The notes under the pieces are model-generated. The model was not told where the DNA came from and made no database searches. It saw only the letters and a list, made by a program, of their open reading frames with translations. 64,000 nucleotides of DNA from Trichloromonas sp034006665 (lineage in GTDB: Bacteria > Desulfobacterota > Desulfuromonadia > Desulfuromonadales > Trichloromonadaceae). Made by a program: the position numbers and the translations under genes. Shown here one piece after another: positions 1 to 7,816 of the stretch; position 1 is the stretch's first letter, and every line of letters starts with the position of its first letter. The stretch lies in contig NZ_JAVESI010000004.1 of the NCBI RefSeq assembly GCF_034006665.1, positions 1 through 64,000 on the forward strand. The letters run 5' to 3'.

Positions 1-84
1 CCCTCGCAAGGCATTGGAATTGTTGAGGAATATACCATAGATTACGTCCCGGCGCAAGAAAAAAATTGCAAATAATCTAATGAT

Positions 85-399
85 TTAAACTATTTGTCGG
101 ATCTTCTCTTTTTGCGGTGGCATCATAAAGGAGGCATCACTTTTTTTCAATGGAAAAGGGATCGTAAAATCGGCGACTCCGCCCAAGACGGAATCGTGCA
201 GATGCCCGCACAATTTCAAGGAATCCGACAGGTTGAGATCGATGGCGGAAAAGATTAAATGGGTGATCTGCGTCTTGAGAACCAGGGAAAGATCGTCCAG
301 AACGCTCATTAGGATGTTTCCGGGCTGTTCTGAACAAATATTAAACAGGGGTGCGAGCCGGCAAATTCCCGCGCCACGGTTCAGGGGAATACCCCGCAA
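85..399 (-). CDS. hypothetical small protein, TTG start
   Basis: A possible 104-residue protein that I do not recognise. The start would be TTG at 399 with GGAG five bases upstream; an internal ATG at 309 would give a 74-residue version with no good ribosome site. The composition looks protein-like (alternating hydrophobic and polar stretches around LVLKTQITHLIFSAIDLNL). It lies 36 bases after the cyclic-nucleotide regulator, in the same frame as that gene and separated from it by the regulator's TGA. It may be a small downstream gene or simply an open stretch. The bases to its left, 1-84, show nothing I can identify. Confidence 0.3.
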   Translation of the reverse strand: MRGIPLNRGAGICRLAPLFNICSEQPGNILMSVLDDLSLVLKTQITHLIFSAIDLNLSDSLKLCGHLHDSVLGGVADFTIPFPLKKSDASFMMPPQKEKIRQIV

Positions 400-435
400 C
401 CAGACTCCAGCGGCAATCCTCTGTACGGTTCCGGT

Positions 436-915
436 TCAGGTCTCTTTGCGCCCGGCGACGAGATGAAACAGGGCACGAAACTCCTCATGCTCTTCACGCA
501 CCCGTCGGGCGAAAATGCGGCTGATGTTGCGCAGCAGTTTCAGCCCCAAGGCGGGATGGTTGTCACAGAAACGTTCGAAAGGCTCCCGGCCGATAGCCAG
601 CAACCGGGCATCCTCGATCACCCGGGCGGTGGCGGAACGGGGAGCGCTGTCCAGCACCGCCATCTCGCCGAAGGTGTCTTCGGCGGCAAGGACGACCAGG
701 GTTTGTTCATCCCCTTCAGCGAGCATTTTGGAAATACGGATGGTTCCCTCGCGAATCAGGTAGAGGGATTCGCCGGGCATGTTTTCGATAAAAACGGTCT
801 TCCCGGCGGGAACCGGCTTTTCTTGAAAAAGAAGATTCAGGGAAAGGATTTCCCCTTCGGTCATGCCGGCGAAAAGGGCGCTCGCCTTAAGCGGCAATAG
901 ATTCAGATCAGACAT
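436..915 (-). CDS. cyclic nucleotide-binding domain protein
   Basis: A 159-residue protein that is almost entirely one cNMP-binding (Crp/Fnr sensor-type) domain. It has the beta-roll with GESLYLIREG and the phosphate-binding-cassette-like FGEMAVLDSAPRSATARV near residues 85-110, followed by a C-helix (ARLLAIGREPFERFC). No C-terminal winged helix follows, so it is probably not a DNA-binding Crp homologue but a stand-alone sensor that binds a nucleotide or a partner protein. I chose the ATG at 915 because the domain starts soon after it and GGGGTG lies just upstream; the open frame extends to 1056 but that extension is not protein-like. Its start overlaps the stop of a short exported fragment (908-1081). 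Confidence 0.8.
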   Translation of the reverse strand: MSDLNLLPLKASALFAGMTEGEILSLNLLFQEKPVPAGKTVFIENMPGESLYLIREGTIRISKMLAEGDEQTLVVLAAEDTFGEMAVLDSAPRSATARVIEDARLLAIGREPFERFCDNHPALGLKLLRNISRIFARRVREEHEEFRALFHLVAGRKET

Positions 916-1081
916 GATCACCCCAGAGGCCGATGCCGATATTGTCGACATGGAGGGTTTCCGCGGAAGGCTGCGAAAGAAGGCCGATATCGCCATATTG
1001 GGTGGAATTGGCCAAGACAGGTCTAAACGGTAGGCCGATGAGCGGATGGGCAACAAGCAGGATAAGCGGCAAGCGTTTCAT
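908..1081 (-). pseudogene. N-terminal remnant of an exported (possibly outer-membrane) protein
   Basis: Fifty-seven residues starting MKRLPLILL, with a hydrophobic signal sequence ending around PVLA-NS. The mature part contains GLLSQPSAETLHVDNIGIGLWG, which resembles the start of beta-barrel or OmpA-type surface proteins (from memory, not searched). The frame stops at TGA 908-910 inside the start of the regulator gene. No continuation is visible in other frames, because the following sequence encodes the regulator. The Shine-Dalgarno is poor. It is best read as a deletion remnant; a functional short exported peptide is the alternative. Confidence 0.35.
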
Positions 1082-1183
1082 GAAGTCCCGGATCAAGAAT
1101 TGGCGGTGAAAGAAAAAACGGGATTTCTACTAAAAATATCACTGGGTGGACACCGAACGCAACGTGCTCACCACATATCCCAA

Positions 1184-1211
1184 GAAAAAACCGGGGTTTA
1201 CGACCCCGGTT
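1184..1211 (-). terminator. intrinsic terminator after the HU gene
   Basis: On the minus strand AACCGGGG and CCCCGGTT form a perfect 8-bp stem around a 7-base loop, followed by a run of T (the A-run at 1185-1190). It lies about 40 bases after the HU stop codon. Confidence 0.85.
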
Positions 1212-1252
1212 CGGATTTTTCTGCGGATGGGGGGAAGAGAAAGGGTGCGACG

Positions 1253-1531
1253 CTAGGAATGATTGACCCGCTCGCGCAGTTCCTTACCGACCTTGAAAAA
1301 GGGAAGCTTCTTGGGCAGCACCTGAATCACTTCGCCGGTCTTGGGATTGCGGCCCATGTACGATTTGTAATCCTTGACCACGAAACTACCAAAACCGCGG
1401 ATTTCGATGCGCCCCCCCTCGACGAGAGCCTGGGTCATGGAATCGAAAATAAGATTGACGATTTCCTCGGCCTTCTTGTAAGTCAGATTCTTCTTGTTGG
1501 CCAGGCTTTCCACCAGTTCCGACTTGTTCAT
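1253..1531 (-). CDS. HU family DNA-binding protein
   Basis: A 92-residue HU/IHF-family histone-like protein, the usual length for the family. It binds and bends DNA as a dimer and compacts the nucleoid. The N-terminal helices (MNKSELVESLANK) are followed by the conserved GGRIEIRGFGSF beta segment and the DNA-binding arm with GRNPKTGE near residues 60-68, including the proline that intercalates between bases. AGGAGGTACC precedes the ATG. It has its own sigma70-type promoter (1611-1638) and a terminator, so it is monocistronic. HU rather than IHF is likely, but alpha or beta type cannot be assigned. Confidence 0.95.
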   Translation of the reverse strand: MNKSELVESLANKKNLTYKKAEEIVNLIFDSMTQALVEGGRIEIRGFGSFVVKDYKSYMGRNPKTGEVIQVLPKKLPFFKVGKELRERVNHS

Positions 1532-1610
1532 GGTACCTCCTAAAGGTATGAACCCTGCGAACTTGCCCTTCCCCTGTGCAAGTTCTTACCGAACCTGCAA
1601 TTTTTCTAAC

Positions 1611-1638
1611 AATATACTTACCATCACCCCGCTGTCAA
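1611..1638 (-). promoter_or_regulatory. sigma70-type promoter of the HU gene
   Basis: Read on the minus strand, TTGACA (1633-1638) and TATATT (1611-1616) are separated by 16 bases and lie about 80 bases upstream of the HU start codon. Confidence 0.65.
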
Positions 1639-1659
1639 TAGGAGGTTATGAATTATCAG

Positions 1660-2913
1660 CTACTTACCGTAGAGGGCGAGCACTTCGCCGGCCTCTTGGC
1701 GCAATTCGGAAGGCAAGTCATCCAAGGCGGGCAGTCGATCCAGCCAAGGACGACCGTCTTTCAGCCAGCCCAAGGCTGCGCAGACCTGAGCCATGCGCAG
1801 TTGCCAGCGGGGATTACCGGGATCGCGACGAGCTTCGGCACGGAATGATTCCAGCGCTTTCTTTAAGGACTCTCCTCGCCGCAGCCAGAATTCGGCGAGC
1901 AGAACATGAGAGGCGCCGCCGCAACCCGAACCGGGAAGCCGCCGCAACAGATTTTCCGCTTCCGTGAACCGGCCTTCCCGCTCGTAAAGAGACGCGAGCA
2001 GAAGCAGGACGTCCATCTCCACCGGCCCTTCCCGCAGGGCTTCCTCACCATGAAGCAATGCGGCGGAAAAATCTCCTTCCGCCGCCCGCAAACGGGCTAG
2101 GCAGCCATGGCAGAAGGCCGGCACCAGTTGCGCCGCAAGCATCCGCGTAAGGCGTTCTTCCGCCTTTTGCGGACGCTTTTCGAGAAAATCGAGGCGCACC
2201 AGGGTTTCCAGAGCCAAAACATGGGCAGGATTCAGGGCCACCGCCTTTTCCAGATTCCAACGTCCGGCGGCGACATCTCCCATCCGGGCGAGCAGGGCGC
2301 CCCGTTCGAAATGGAAAGAGGCATCCTGTTCTTCAGCGGGCAACGCATCGAAACCCGCCAGTGCCTCACCGTCGCGCCCGTCGTGAGCGGCAAGAAAGGC
2401 TCGGCGAAAGGCGGTGCCGACCTGCCGGTACAACTCGGCTAGTTCCGGTGGGTAGTTGGAAAGCACCAGTTCCAACCGGGTCTCCAGGTCGGGCGCTTCC
2501 GCCTCTCCCGGCGCTTTCCCGAGGGAAGCAGCGCATCCCGAAGGGCAGCAGGCGGATGTCTCGGAACTTGGTGGACGCGAAGGGGACGGAAGAGAGAGTT
2601 CGGTCAGACGACGTCGCGCATCCTCCCGCAAAACTTCGGAACGACCATGCTCGGCAGCCAGTTGAAAATGTTCCAAAGCCCGTTCCCGGTCGCCGATATT
2701 TAAGCAAGCTTCTCCCTCGGCGAGATTGAGTTCCGCCAGCCGGTCACCGGCGAGAGTCAGCAGGGCATGCCATTCGTCCCGGATTTCGAGAGCGAGGTCT
2801 TCGTCGGGGGCCTCGCCGAGACGCAAGAGATCGGCCCAACGTTCATCACGGGCCAGGCGGCGAAGATTTTCAAGGGGATTTTTGGGAGAGAAGAAGCGGC
2901 TCAGCAAGCCCAT
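1660..2913 (-). CDS. tetratricopeptide-repeat protein
   Basis: A 417-residue, probably cytoplasmic protein built of helix-turn-helix TPR units. Recognisable units include ECLNIGDRERALEHFQLAAEHG near residues 75-90, SFHFERGALLARMGDVAAGRWNLEKAVALNP near 200-230 and LASLYEREGRFTEAENLLRRLP near 310-335. There is no signal peptide, although the N-terminus (MGLLSRFFSPKNP) could bind a membrane. A Ser/Pro-rich linker near 120-150 divides two TPR blocks. TPR proteins are scaffolds, so the partner cannot be named. It follows the XRE-cupin pair by 20 bases on the same strand and probably shares their transcript. Confidence 0.75.
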   Translation of the reverse strand: MGLLSRFFSPKNPLENLRRLARDERWADLLRLGEAPDEDLALEIRDEWHALLTLAGDRLAELNLAEGEACLNIGDRERALEHFQLAAEHGRSEVLREDARRRLTELSLPSPSRPPSSETSACCPSGCAASLGKAPGEAEAPDLETRLELVLSNYPPELAELYRQVGTAFRRAFLAAHDGRDGEALAGFDALPAEEQDASFHFERGALLARMGDVAAGRWNLEKAVALNPAHVLALETLVRLDFLEKRPQKAEERLTRMLAAQLVPAFCHGCLARLRAAEGDFSAALLHGEEALREGPVEMDVLLLLASLYEREGRFTEAENLLRRLPGSGCGGASHVLLAEFWLRRGESLKKALESFRAEARRDPGNPRWQLRMAQVCAALGWLKDGRPWLDRLPALDDLPSELRQEAGEVLALYGK

Positions 2914-2932
2914 GAACGGGGCCTTTCACGTT

Positions 2933-3499
2933 TTAGATGGTGGTGAAGGGGGAAAGAGTCCAGATGACCTTGGCGTCCTGCTCGCCGATGTTGTCCCAGC
3001 GGTGGGGTAAGTGGGATTTGAAGGAGATGCTGTCTCCGGGACGAAGCAGGTAACGCTCTCCGGCGATCGTGATTTCCAGGGTGCCTTCGAGGACATAGAT
3101 CAGTTCATCACCCGGATGATACATTTTCTGGGAGCCGCTTGTCCCTCCTTTTTTTACCGTGCAGTAAAAGGACATGAATTGGGGATCGCGCAGGCCCGAA
3201 GTGAAGGACTCGGTCTGCATGTTATGCTCATCGTCGTAAACCGTCTTGTCCCGCTGCCCCGACGAGGTATAGACGATCTCATTGGTGGTCGTCACCTCCT
3301 CGACGAAGTAGTTGATGCTTTTATCGAAAACCGCTGCCAGCTTCATCAGGATCTCTACCGAGGGGATCGTCAAGCCCCGCTCGATCCGGGAAATCATGTT
3401 TGAAGAAACCTTGGAGCGTTCGGCCAGTTCCTGAATGGTGAGATCCCGCTTGAGACGGATGTTTTTCAGCTTTTTTCCGACGATCTTCTTGATTTTCAT
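2933..3499 (-). CDS. XRE-family regulator with C-terminal cupin (copy 1)
   Basis: A 188-residue transcription factor with an N-terminal XRE helix-turn-helix (residues about 8-62, with the recognition region SKVSSNMISRIERG) joined to a C-terminal cupin sensor barrel (about 110-185, with HPGDELIYVLEG and LRPGDSISF). This architecture typically senses a small molecule through the cupin and represses or activates nearby genes. It is a clear paralogue of the gene 40 bases upstream: the DNA-binding halves are nearly identical and the cupin halves differ. It lies second in a tandem pair. Confidence 0.9.
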   Translation of the reverse strand: MKIKKIVGKKLKNIRLKRDLTIQELAERSKVSSNMISRIERGLTIPSVEILMKLAAVFDKSINYFVEEVTTTNEIVYTSSGQRDKTVYDDEHNMQTESFTSGLRDPQFMSFYCTVKKGGTSGSQKMYHPGDELIYVLEGTLEITIAGERYLLRPGDSISFKSHLPHRWDNIGEQDAKVIWTLSPFTTI

Positions 3500-3539
3500 G
3501 GCGTTTTCCTTCCGGGGACGGCCTTGTTCACGGTCCGAC

Positions 3540-4106
3540 TCATTGCGCCAGGTTCGGCGCCGGCGAAACCACCCACATCACGATCGTCTGGCCATCGTGG
3601 ACATTCTTCCAAGTGTGGGGCAGAGATGCCTTGAAGACCAGGGAATCCCCCTTTTCCAGCACATAAGCGTCGCCATTGACCATGAACTGCAAGCGTCCTT
3701 CGAGGACCAGAGCGAATTCTTCGCCGTTATGGATCATTCCCCCCTCGCCGCTGCTGCAATCTTTTTCCAGGGCATCGTAAAACACCGCGAAATTCGGGTC
3801 GCGGATGCCTTGGGTCAGACTGGTGATCTGATGCTTATCCTCGAAGAAAAAGATCGGCTCCCCCTGCCCGGCTCTGGTGAAAACGACGGTTGATCCTTTT
3901 TCTGCTTCCTCGACGAAAAAGTTGATGCTCATGCCGAAAGCATTGGCCAGTTTCATCAGGATTTCGACGGAAGGGACCGTCAGGCCGCGTTCGATCCGGG
4001 AAATCATGTTTGAGGAGACGCGCGACCGATCCGCCAAGTCCTGAATGGTCATCTCGTTCTTCAAACGGGTGGATTTGAGTTTCTTACCAATCAGTTTTTT
4101 GACCAT
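3540..4106 (-). CDS. XRE-family regulator with C-terminal cupin (copy 2)
   Basis: Also 188 residues. The helix-turn-helix at about 7-60 shares SSNMISRIERGLTVPSVEILMKLA with copy 1, and a cupin follows at about 110-185 (NGEEFALVLEGRL, LEKGDSLVFKA). It is the first gene of the minus-strand cluster and is divergent from the biotin operon across 4107-4297. Since the DNA-binding helices of both copies are so alike, they may recognise the same operator, or heterodimerise, while responding to different ligands. A regulatory role on the biotin genes is possible only by position. Confidence 0.9.
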   Translation of the reverse strand: MVKKLIGKKLKSTRLKNEMTIQDLADRSRVSSNMISRIERGLTVPSVEILMKLANAFGMSINFFVEEAEKGSTVVFTRAGQGEPIFFFEDKHQITSLTQGIRDPNFAVFYDALEKDCSSGEGGMIHNGEEFALVLEGRLQFMVNGDAYVLEKGDSLVFKASLPHTWKNVHDGQTIVMWVVSPAPNLAQ

Positions 4107-4139
4107 GAAAAACTCCGGATAACAATTAAATAAAATAGC

Positions 4140-4168
4140 GTTTTATCATTACTGAAAATTGCTGTCAA
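4140..4168 (-). promoter_or_regulatory. putative promoter of the XRE-cupin pair
   Basis: On the minus strand a perfect TTGACA (4163-4168) is followed after 17 bases by a weak -10, TAAAAC (4140-4145), about 35 bases upstream of the ATG at 4106. Confidence 0.4.
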
Positions 4169-4218
4169 TACGAATTGGGTAAATTTATTCCATATTTTGG
4201 GTCAAGGTTAGAGCCGAA

Positions 4219-4250
4219 TCGTGAACCACCGTTGTTGAAATGGTTGACAA
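4219..4250. promoter_or_regulatory. candidate BirA operator
   Basis: Two 9-base arms, TCGTGAACC and GGTTGACAA, are separated by 14 bases. Against the known BirA pattern TTGTAAACC-N14/15-GGTTTACAA the left arm matches at 7 of 9 positions and the right at 8 of 9. The right arm contains the -35 box of the bioB promoter. Biotinyl-5'-AMP-loaded BirA is known to repress bio genes from such sites; that it acts here is inference. Confidence 0.65.
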
Positions 4251-4271
4251 TCGACCCGAACTGCCTATAAT
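4244..4271 (+). promoter_or_regulatory. promoter of bioBDA
   Basis: TTGACA (4244-4249), a 16-base spacer and a perfect TATAAT (4266-4271), 26 bases before the bioB start codon. This is among the strongest sigma70-like promoters in the window. Confidence 0.8.
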
Positions 4272-4297
4272 CACGCTCCAATTCAAAGGAGCCAATT

Positions 4298-5290
4298 ATG
4301 GAACCCAGTCATCGGATCATCCTTGATAAAGCCCTGCGAGGGGAAGTTCTCGGTCGTGAAGAGGCCCTCGGTATCCTCGCCGCGCAGGGTGCAAACCTCG
4401 GTTTTATCCTTGCCGGAGCGCAATTTTTGCGTGAGCGGCGTTTCGGTCGCAGGGTACGCGCCTGCGTCATCATCAACGCCAAGTCGGGACGCTGCTCCGA
4501 AAACTGCGCCTTTTGTGCCCAATCGTCTCATCACCGGACCGAGGCCCCGGTCTATCCCTTGAAAAACGCGGCGGAAATCGTGGCGGAAGCGCGAAAAGCG
4601 GATACCCTGGGCGCCCATTGCTTCGGCATCGTCACCAGCGGCAGCCGGGTCACGGCCGGTCGGGAATTTGACGAACTCCTCGCGGCGATCCGTGAGATTC
4701 GCGCGACGACCAGCATCCACCCTTCCGCCTCCCTCGGCATCCTCGATGAGGAAACCGCTCGCGCCCTGCGTGAAGCGGGCTGCGTTACCTATCATCATAA
4801 TCTGGAAACCGCCCGCTCCTTCTTTCCGTGGATCTGCACCACCCATGACTATGAGGAGGACATCGCCACGGTGAGGGTTGCCAAGGCGGCGGGAATGCGG
4901 GTATGCTGCGGCGGAATTCTCGGCCTCGGGGAGTCGCCGGAGCAGCGGCTGGAACTGGCTCTGACCCTGCGCGAACTGGAGGTCGATTCGGTTCCGCTCA
5001 ACTTTCTCCACCCGATTCCCGGTACGCCGTTGGCAGGGAGTGAGCAAGTGAGCCCTCTCGACTGCCTGCGCGCCGTCGCCCTCTTCCGCTATCTGCTGCC
5101 GAAGACCGCCATCAGGATCTGCGGCGGGCGGGAGCATAACCTGCGCGACCTGCAATCCTGGATATTTTTGGCCGGCGCCGACGGCGTCATGATCGGCAAC
5201 TACCTGACCACCAGCGGACGCAACGTCGAAGACGACTTGCGTATGTTCCGCGATCTGGAGATGGAATTTGATGAGCGAGACACGTACTAA
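4298..5290 (+). CDS. bioB: biotin synthase
   Basis: A 330-residue radical SAM enzyme that inserts sulfur into dethiobiotin, the last step of biotin synthesis, in the cytoplasm. Its 4Fe-4S/SAM site is C66-x3-C70-x2-C73. The sulfur-donating 2Fe-2S cluster ligands expected of BioB are present as further cysteines and an arginine: C95-like residues in the AHCFG and GCVTY segments, and RICGG near the end. The length is normal. AAAGGAG lies six bases before the ATG. It is first in a bioB-bioD-bioA operon and overlaps bioD by 20 bases. Confidence 0.96.
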   Translation: MEPSHRIILDKALRGEVLGREEALGILAAQGANLGFILAGAQFLRERRFGRRVRACVIINAKSGRCSENCAFCAQSSHHRTEAPVYPLKNAAEIVAEARKADTLGAHCFGIVTSGSRVTAGREFDELLAAIREIRATTSIHPSASLGILDEETARALREAGCVTYHHNLETARSFFPWICTTHDYEEDIATVRVAKAAGMRVCCGGILGLGESPEQRLELALTLRELEVDSVPLNFLHPIPGTPLAGSEQVSPLDCLRAVALFRYLLPKTAIRICGGREHNLRDLQSWIFLAGADGVMIGNYLTTSGRNVEDDLRMFRDLEMEFDERDTY

Positions 5291-5996
5291 GAAAGGCCTT
5301 TTCGTTACCGGCACCGATACGGGGGTCGGCAAGACCCTGGTGACCGCTGCTTTGGCGCTTTTTCTACGCCGGCGGGGCTATGACGTGGGGGTGATGAAAC
5401 CGGTGGAGACGGGCGTGAGTGATCCCGCCGGACTCGGCGCTGACGGTCAACTGCTACAATGGGCCGCCGACAGCCATGACGAGATCGACCTGATCTCCCC
5501 TTACCGTCTGCGCGCGCCGCTGGCCCCTTCCTTGGCAGCGAAGAAGGAAGGCGGGCGCATCATCTTCGGTGACCTGCTCGAAGCGGCCCGTACCCTCGCC
5601 GAGCGTCACGACTATCTGCTCATCGAAGGCGCCGGCGGCCTTATGGTCCCCCTTTCGGGAGCGGTCCTGCTGCTCGATCTGGTCAAGTCCCTGGGCTATC
5701 CCCTGCTCACCGTTTGCCTTCCGAAGCTCGGAACCATCAACCACACCCTGCTGACCATGCATGCCGCGCGCTCTCTGGAAATTCCCCTGGCCGGCTACAT
5801 CGTCAACAACATGCCGCCAACTCCTGACGAAGCCGAGGCCCAGGCGCCTAACGCCTTGGTCGAGGTCGCATCCGGCGACCTGCTGGCGGTTCTCGGGCAG
5901 GTTTCGGGTTCCCCGCACGAGCAGGCCGAGTCCCTAGCCGACCAGCTGGAGCGGGTGCCGACCCTGCACTGGCTTCTCTCCGGGCTCGATGTCTGA
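5271..5996 (+). CDS. bioD: dethiobiotin synthetase
   Basis: A 241-residue ATP-dependent carboxylase that closes the ureido ring of 7,8-diaminononanoate to give dethiobiotin. The P-loop GTDTGVGKT sits at residues 14-22, and EGAGGLMVPL, the family signature, near 120. The ATG at 5271 is preferred over the TTG three bases upstream; GGAG at 5257-5260 serves it. The gene begins inside the end of bioB and ends two bases before bioA, so translation is probably coupled. The region after about residue 180 is less conserved than the catalytic core. Confidence 0.95.
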   Translation: MSETRTKKGLFVTGTDTGVGKTLVTAALALFLRRRGYDVGVMKPVETGVSDPAGLGADGQLLQWAADSHDEIDLISPYRLRAPLAPSLAAKKEGGRIIFGDLLEAARTLAERHDYLLIEGAGGLMVPLSGAVLLLDLVKSLGYPLLTVCLPKLGTINHTLLTMHAARSLEIPLAGYIVNNMPPTPDEAEAQAPNALVEVASGDLLAVLGQVSGSPHEQAESLADQLERVPTLHWLLSGLDV

Positions 5997-5998
5997 CC

Positions 5999-7348
5999 AT
6001 GGAGAAGGCTGAACTCCTGCGCCTTGACCGGCGCCACGTCTGGCACCCCTGTACCCAGGAAAAGGATCACGAAGCCCTGCCGCCGATCCCCATCGCCCGG
6101 GCGGAAGGGGTCTATCTTTTCGATGTTGACGGCAAAAGCTATATTGATGGGGTTTCCAGCTGGTGGGTAAATCTCTTCGGCCATAACCATCCCCGGCTCA
6201 ACCGCGCCCTCGGCGAACAGGCGGGGAAAGTTGCTCATCATATCTTCGCCGGCTTCACCCACGAGCCGGCCGTGACCTTGGCCGCCCGCCTCTGTGAAGT
6301 AGCGCCGCCGGGGCTGGAGAAGGTCTTTTTCACCGACAACGGCTCGGCCGCCGTGGAAGCCGCGCTGAAGATGAGCTTCCAGTATTGGCGGCAGACGGGA
6401 CATGCGGACAAAACCCGGTTCGTCTCCATCAGCGAGGCCTATCACGGCGAAACCCTCGGCGCCCTCTCCGTGGGCGGCTGCGGCCTGTACAAGGATATCT
6501 ACCAGCCCCTCCTCCTCGACGGCTTTCAGGTTCAAGGGCCCGACTGCTACCGCTGCCCTTATGGCCGCAACCGGAACAACTGCGACGCCGAGTGCTTCAC
6601 CGCCATGGAAGAGACGGTCGCCGAACACCACCGGAAGATCGCCGCCGTTATTATCGAACCGCTGATCCAGTGCGCGGCGGGCATGCGCATCTATCCGCCG
6701 ATCTATCTGAAAAAACTTCGGGAACTTTGCGACCGTTGGCAGATTCACTACATCGCCGACGAAATCGCCGTTGGCTTCGGCCGCACCGGCCGCCTCTTCG
6801 CCAACGAACACGCCGCGGTCAGTCCCGACCTGCTCTGTCTCTCCAAGGGGATCACCGGAGGCTATATGCCCCTCGCCGTCGTCTTGACCGGCCGGAACCT
6901 CTACGACGCCTTCTACGATGACTACTCCACTCTCAAGGCCTTTCTTCATTCCCACAGCTATTCGGGCAATCCCCTCGCCTGCGCCCTGGCCTGTGAGGTT
7001 CTGAATATTTTCAAGGAGGAAAGAATCCTCGAAGGGATGGTCCCGAAGATGGCGTTTCTGGCTAGCCAGAAAGATCGCTTCGAGGCCCTGCCCCAGGTCG
7101 GTGAGTTCCGGCAGCAGGGGTTGGTCGCCGCCATCGAAATGGTCCGGGACAAAACAGGGAAAACCCCCTACCCTTGGCAGGAACGGCGCGGTTACGCTGT
7201 TTATCGCCGAGCGCTGGAAAAGGGGGCGCTGTTGCGTCCTCTCGGGAACGTCGTCTACTTCATGCCGCCTTTGACCATTGAAACGTTGGAACTCGGGCAG
7301 CTGGCCGATGTTGCCTACGAGGCGATCGTCGCGGTTACCGCCGCTTAG
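5999..7348 (+). CDS. bioA: adenosylmethionine-8-amino-7-oxononanoate aminotransferase
   Basis: A 449-residue fold-type I PLP enzyme converting 7-keto-8-aminopelargonate to 7,8-diaminononanoate, with SAM as the amino donor. The N-terminal RRHVWHPCTQ and SWWVNLFGHNHP are typical BioA signatures. FTDNGSAAVEAALK binds the PLP phosphate, DEIAVGFGRTG carries the PLP-ring aspartate, and the Schiff-base lysine is in LSKGITGGYMP (about residue 283). An extra cysteine-rich segment (DCYRCPYGRNRNNCDAEC, about 180-200) is an insert seen in some BioA forms. It ends the biotin operon and overlaps the convergent VanZ-like gene by 14 bases. No bioF, bioC or bioH is present here. Confidence 0.96.
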   Translation: MEKAELLRLDRRHVWHPCTQEKDHEALPPIPIARAEGVYLFDVDGKSYIDGVSSWWVNLFGHNHPRLNRALGEQAGKVAHHIFAGFTHEPAVTLAARLCEVAPPGLEKVFFTDNGSAAVEAALKMSFQYWRQTGHADKTRFVSISEAYHGETLGALSVGGCGLYKDIYQPLLLDGFQVQGPDCYRCPYGRNRNNCDAECFTAMEETVAEHHRKIAAVIIEPLIQCAAGMRIYPPIYLKKLRELCDRWQIHYIADEIAVGFGRTGRLFANEHAAVSPDLLCLSKGITGGYMPLAVVLTGRNLYDAFYDDYSTLKAFLHSHSYSGNPLACALACEVLNIFKEERILEGMVPKMAFLASQKDRFEALPQVGEFRQQGLVAAIEMVRDKTGKTPYPWQERRGYAVYRRALEKGALLRPLGNVVYFMPPLTIETLELGQLADVAYEAIVAVTAA

Positions 7349-7694
7349 TCCGCATGTGCCAAAATCCCAGCGGGATCAAGACAAGCAGGATACCGAGAAG
7401 ATCTGCCGCCAGGTCGGCCCAGTCGGCGAAACGGCCCGTTCGGGAAAGCCCCTGCAGCACTTCCAGCCCGCCTCCGACCAGCATCGCGTAAACCGCCGCC
7501 GCCAGCCAGGCGGCGTAAATTGAGAAAGGCAGGCGATGAAAGGCCCGGCCGGCCGCGAGGGGCAGAAAAGCATAGGCCAGGGCATGTTGGAACTTGTCCC
7601 AGCCGAAAAGTGCATGATCGATTTTCGGCGGAGCCGGGGTCAGGGACAACCAGGACAAAAGGGCTGTGAAAACAGCAAGGACAATCCAAGGCAA
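7335..7694 (-). CDS. VanZ-like membrane protein
   Basis: About 119 residues with four hydrophobic segments, matching the small VanZ-like family (named after the teicoplanin-resistance gene, with no known function in most bacteria). The order is WIVLAVFTALLSWLSL, then the conserved WDKFQHALAYAFLPLAAG, AAWLAAAVYAMLVGGGLEVLQ and a C-terminal DLAADLLGILLVLIPLG. The polar residues in DKFQHA and E-LQ are family signatures. I chose TTG at 7694 because GGAG lies six bases upstream and it begins the first membrane segment; the open frame to 7847 is not protein-like. It is convergent with bioA. Confidence 0.75.
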   Translation of the reverse strand: MPWIVLAVFTALLSWLSLTPAPPKIDHALFGWDKFQHALAYAFLPLAAGRAFHRLPFSIYAAWLAAAVYAMLVGGGLEVLQGLSRTGRFADWADLAADLLGILLVLIPLGFWHMRTKRR

Positions 7695-7816
7695 GAGGGA
7701 CTCCGTGGCATGGGCGCAGGGTTGTCGTTTCGGCGGGCCAATGGTATATACAACGGAATCCGGGCGAATGGCCAACGGATTTGGGCGCGGAGGCGATTGA
7801 AACTTATGAGGAAAGG

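Noticed and set aside
4283..5332. Minus-strand open frame of 349 codons over bioB
   Set aside because: bioB on the plus strand has full catalytic motifs, a promoter and a ribosome site; the antisense frame has none.
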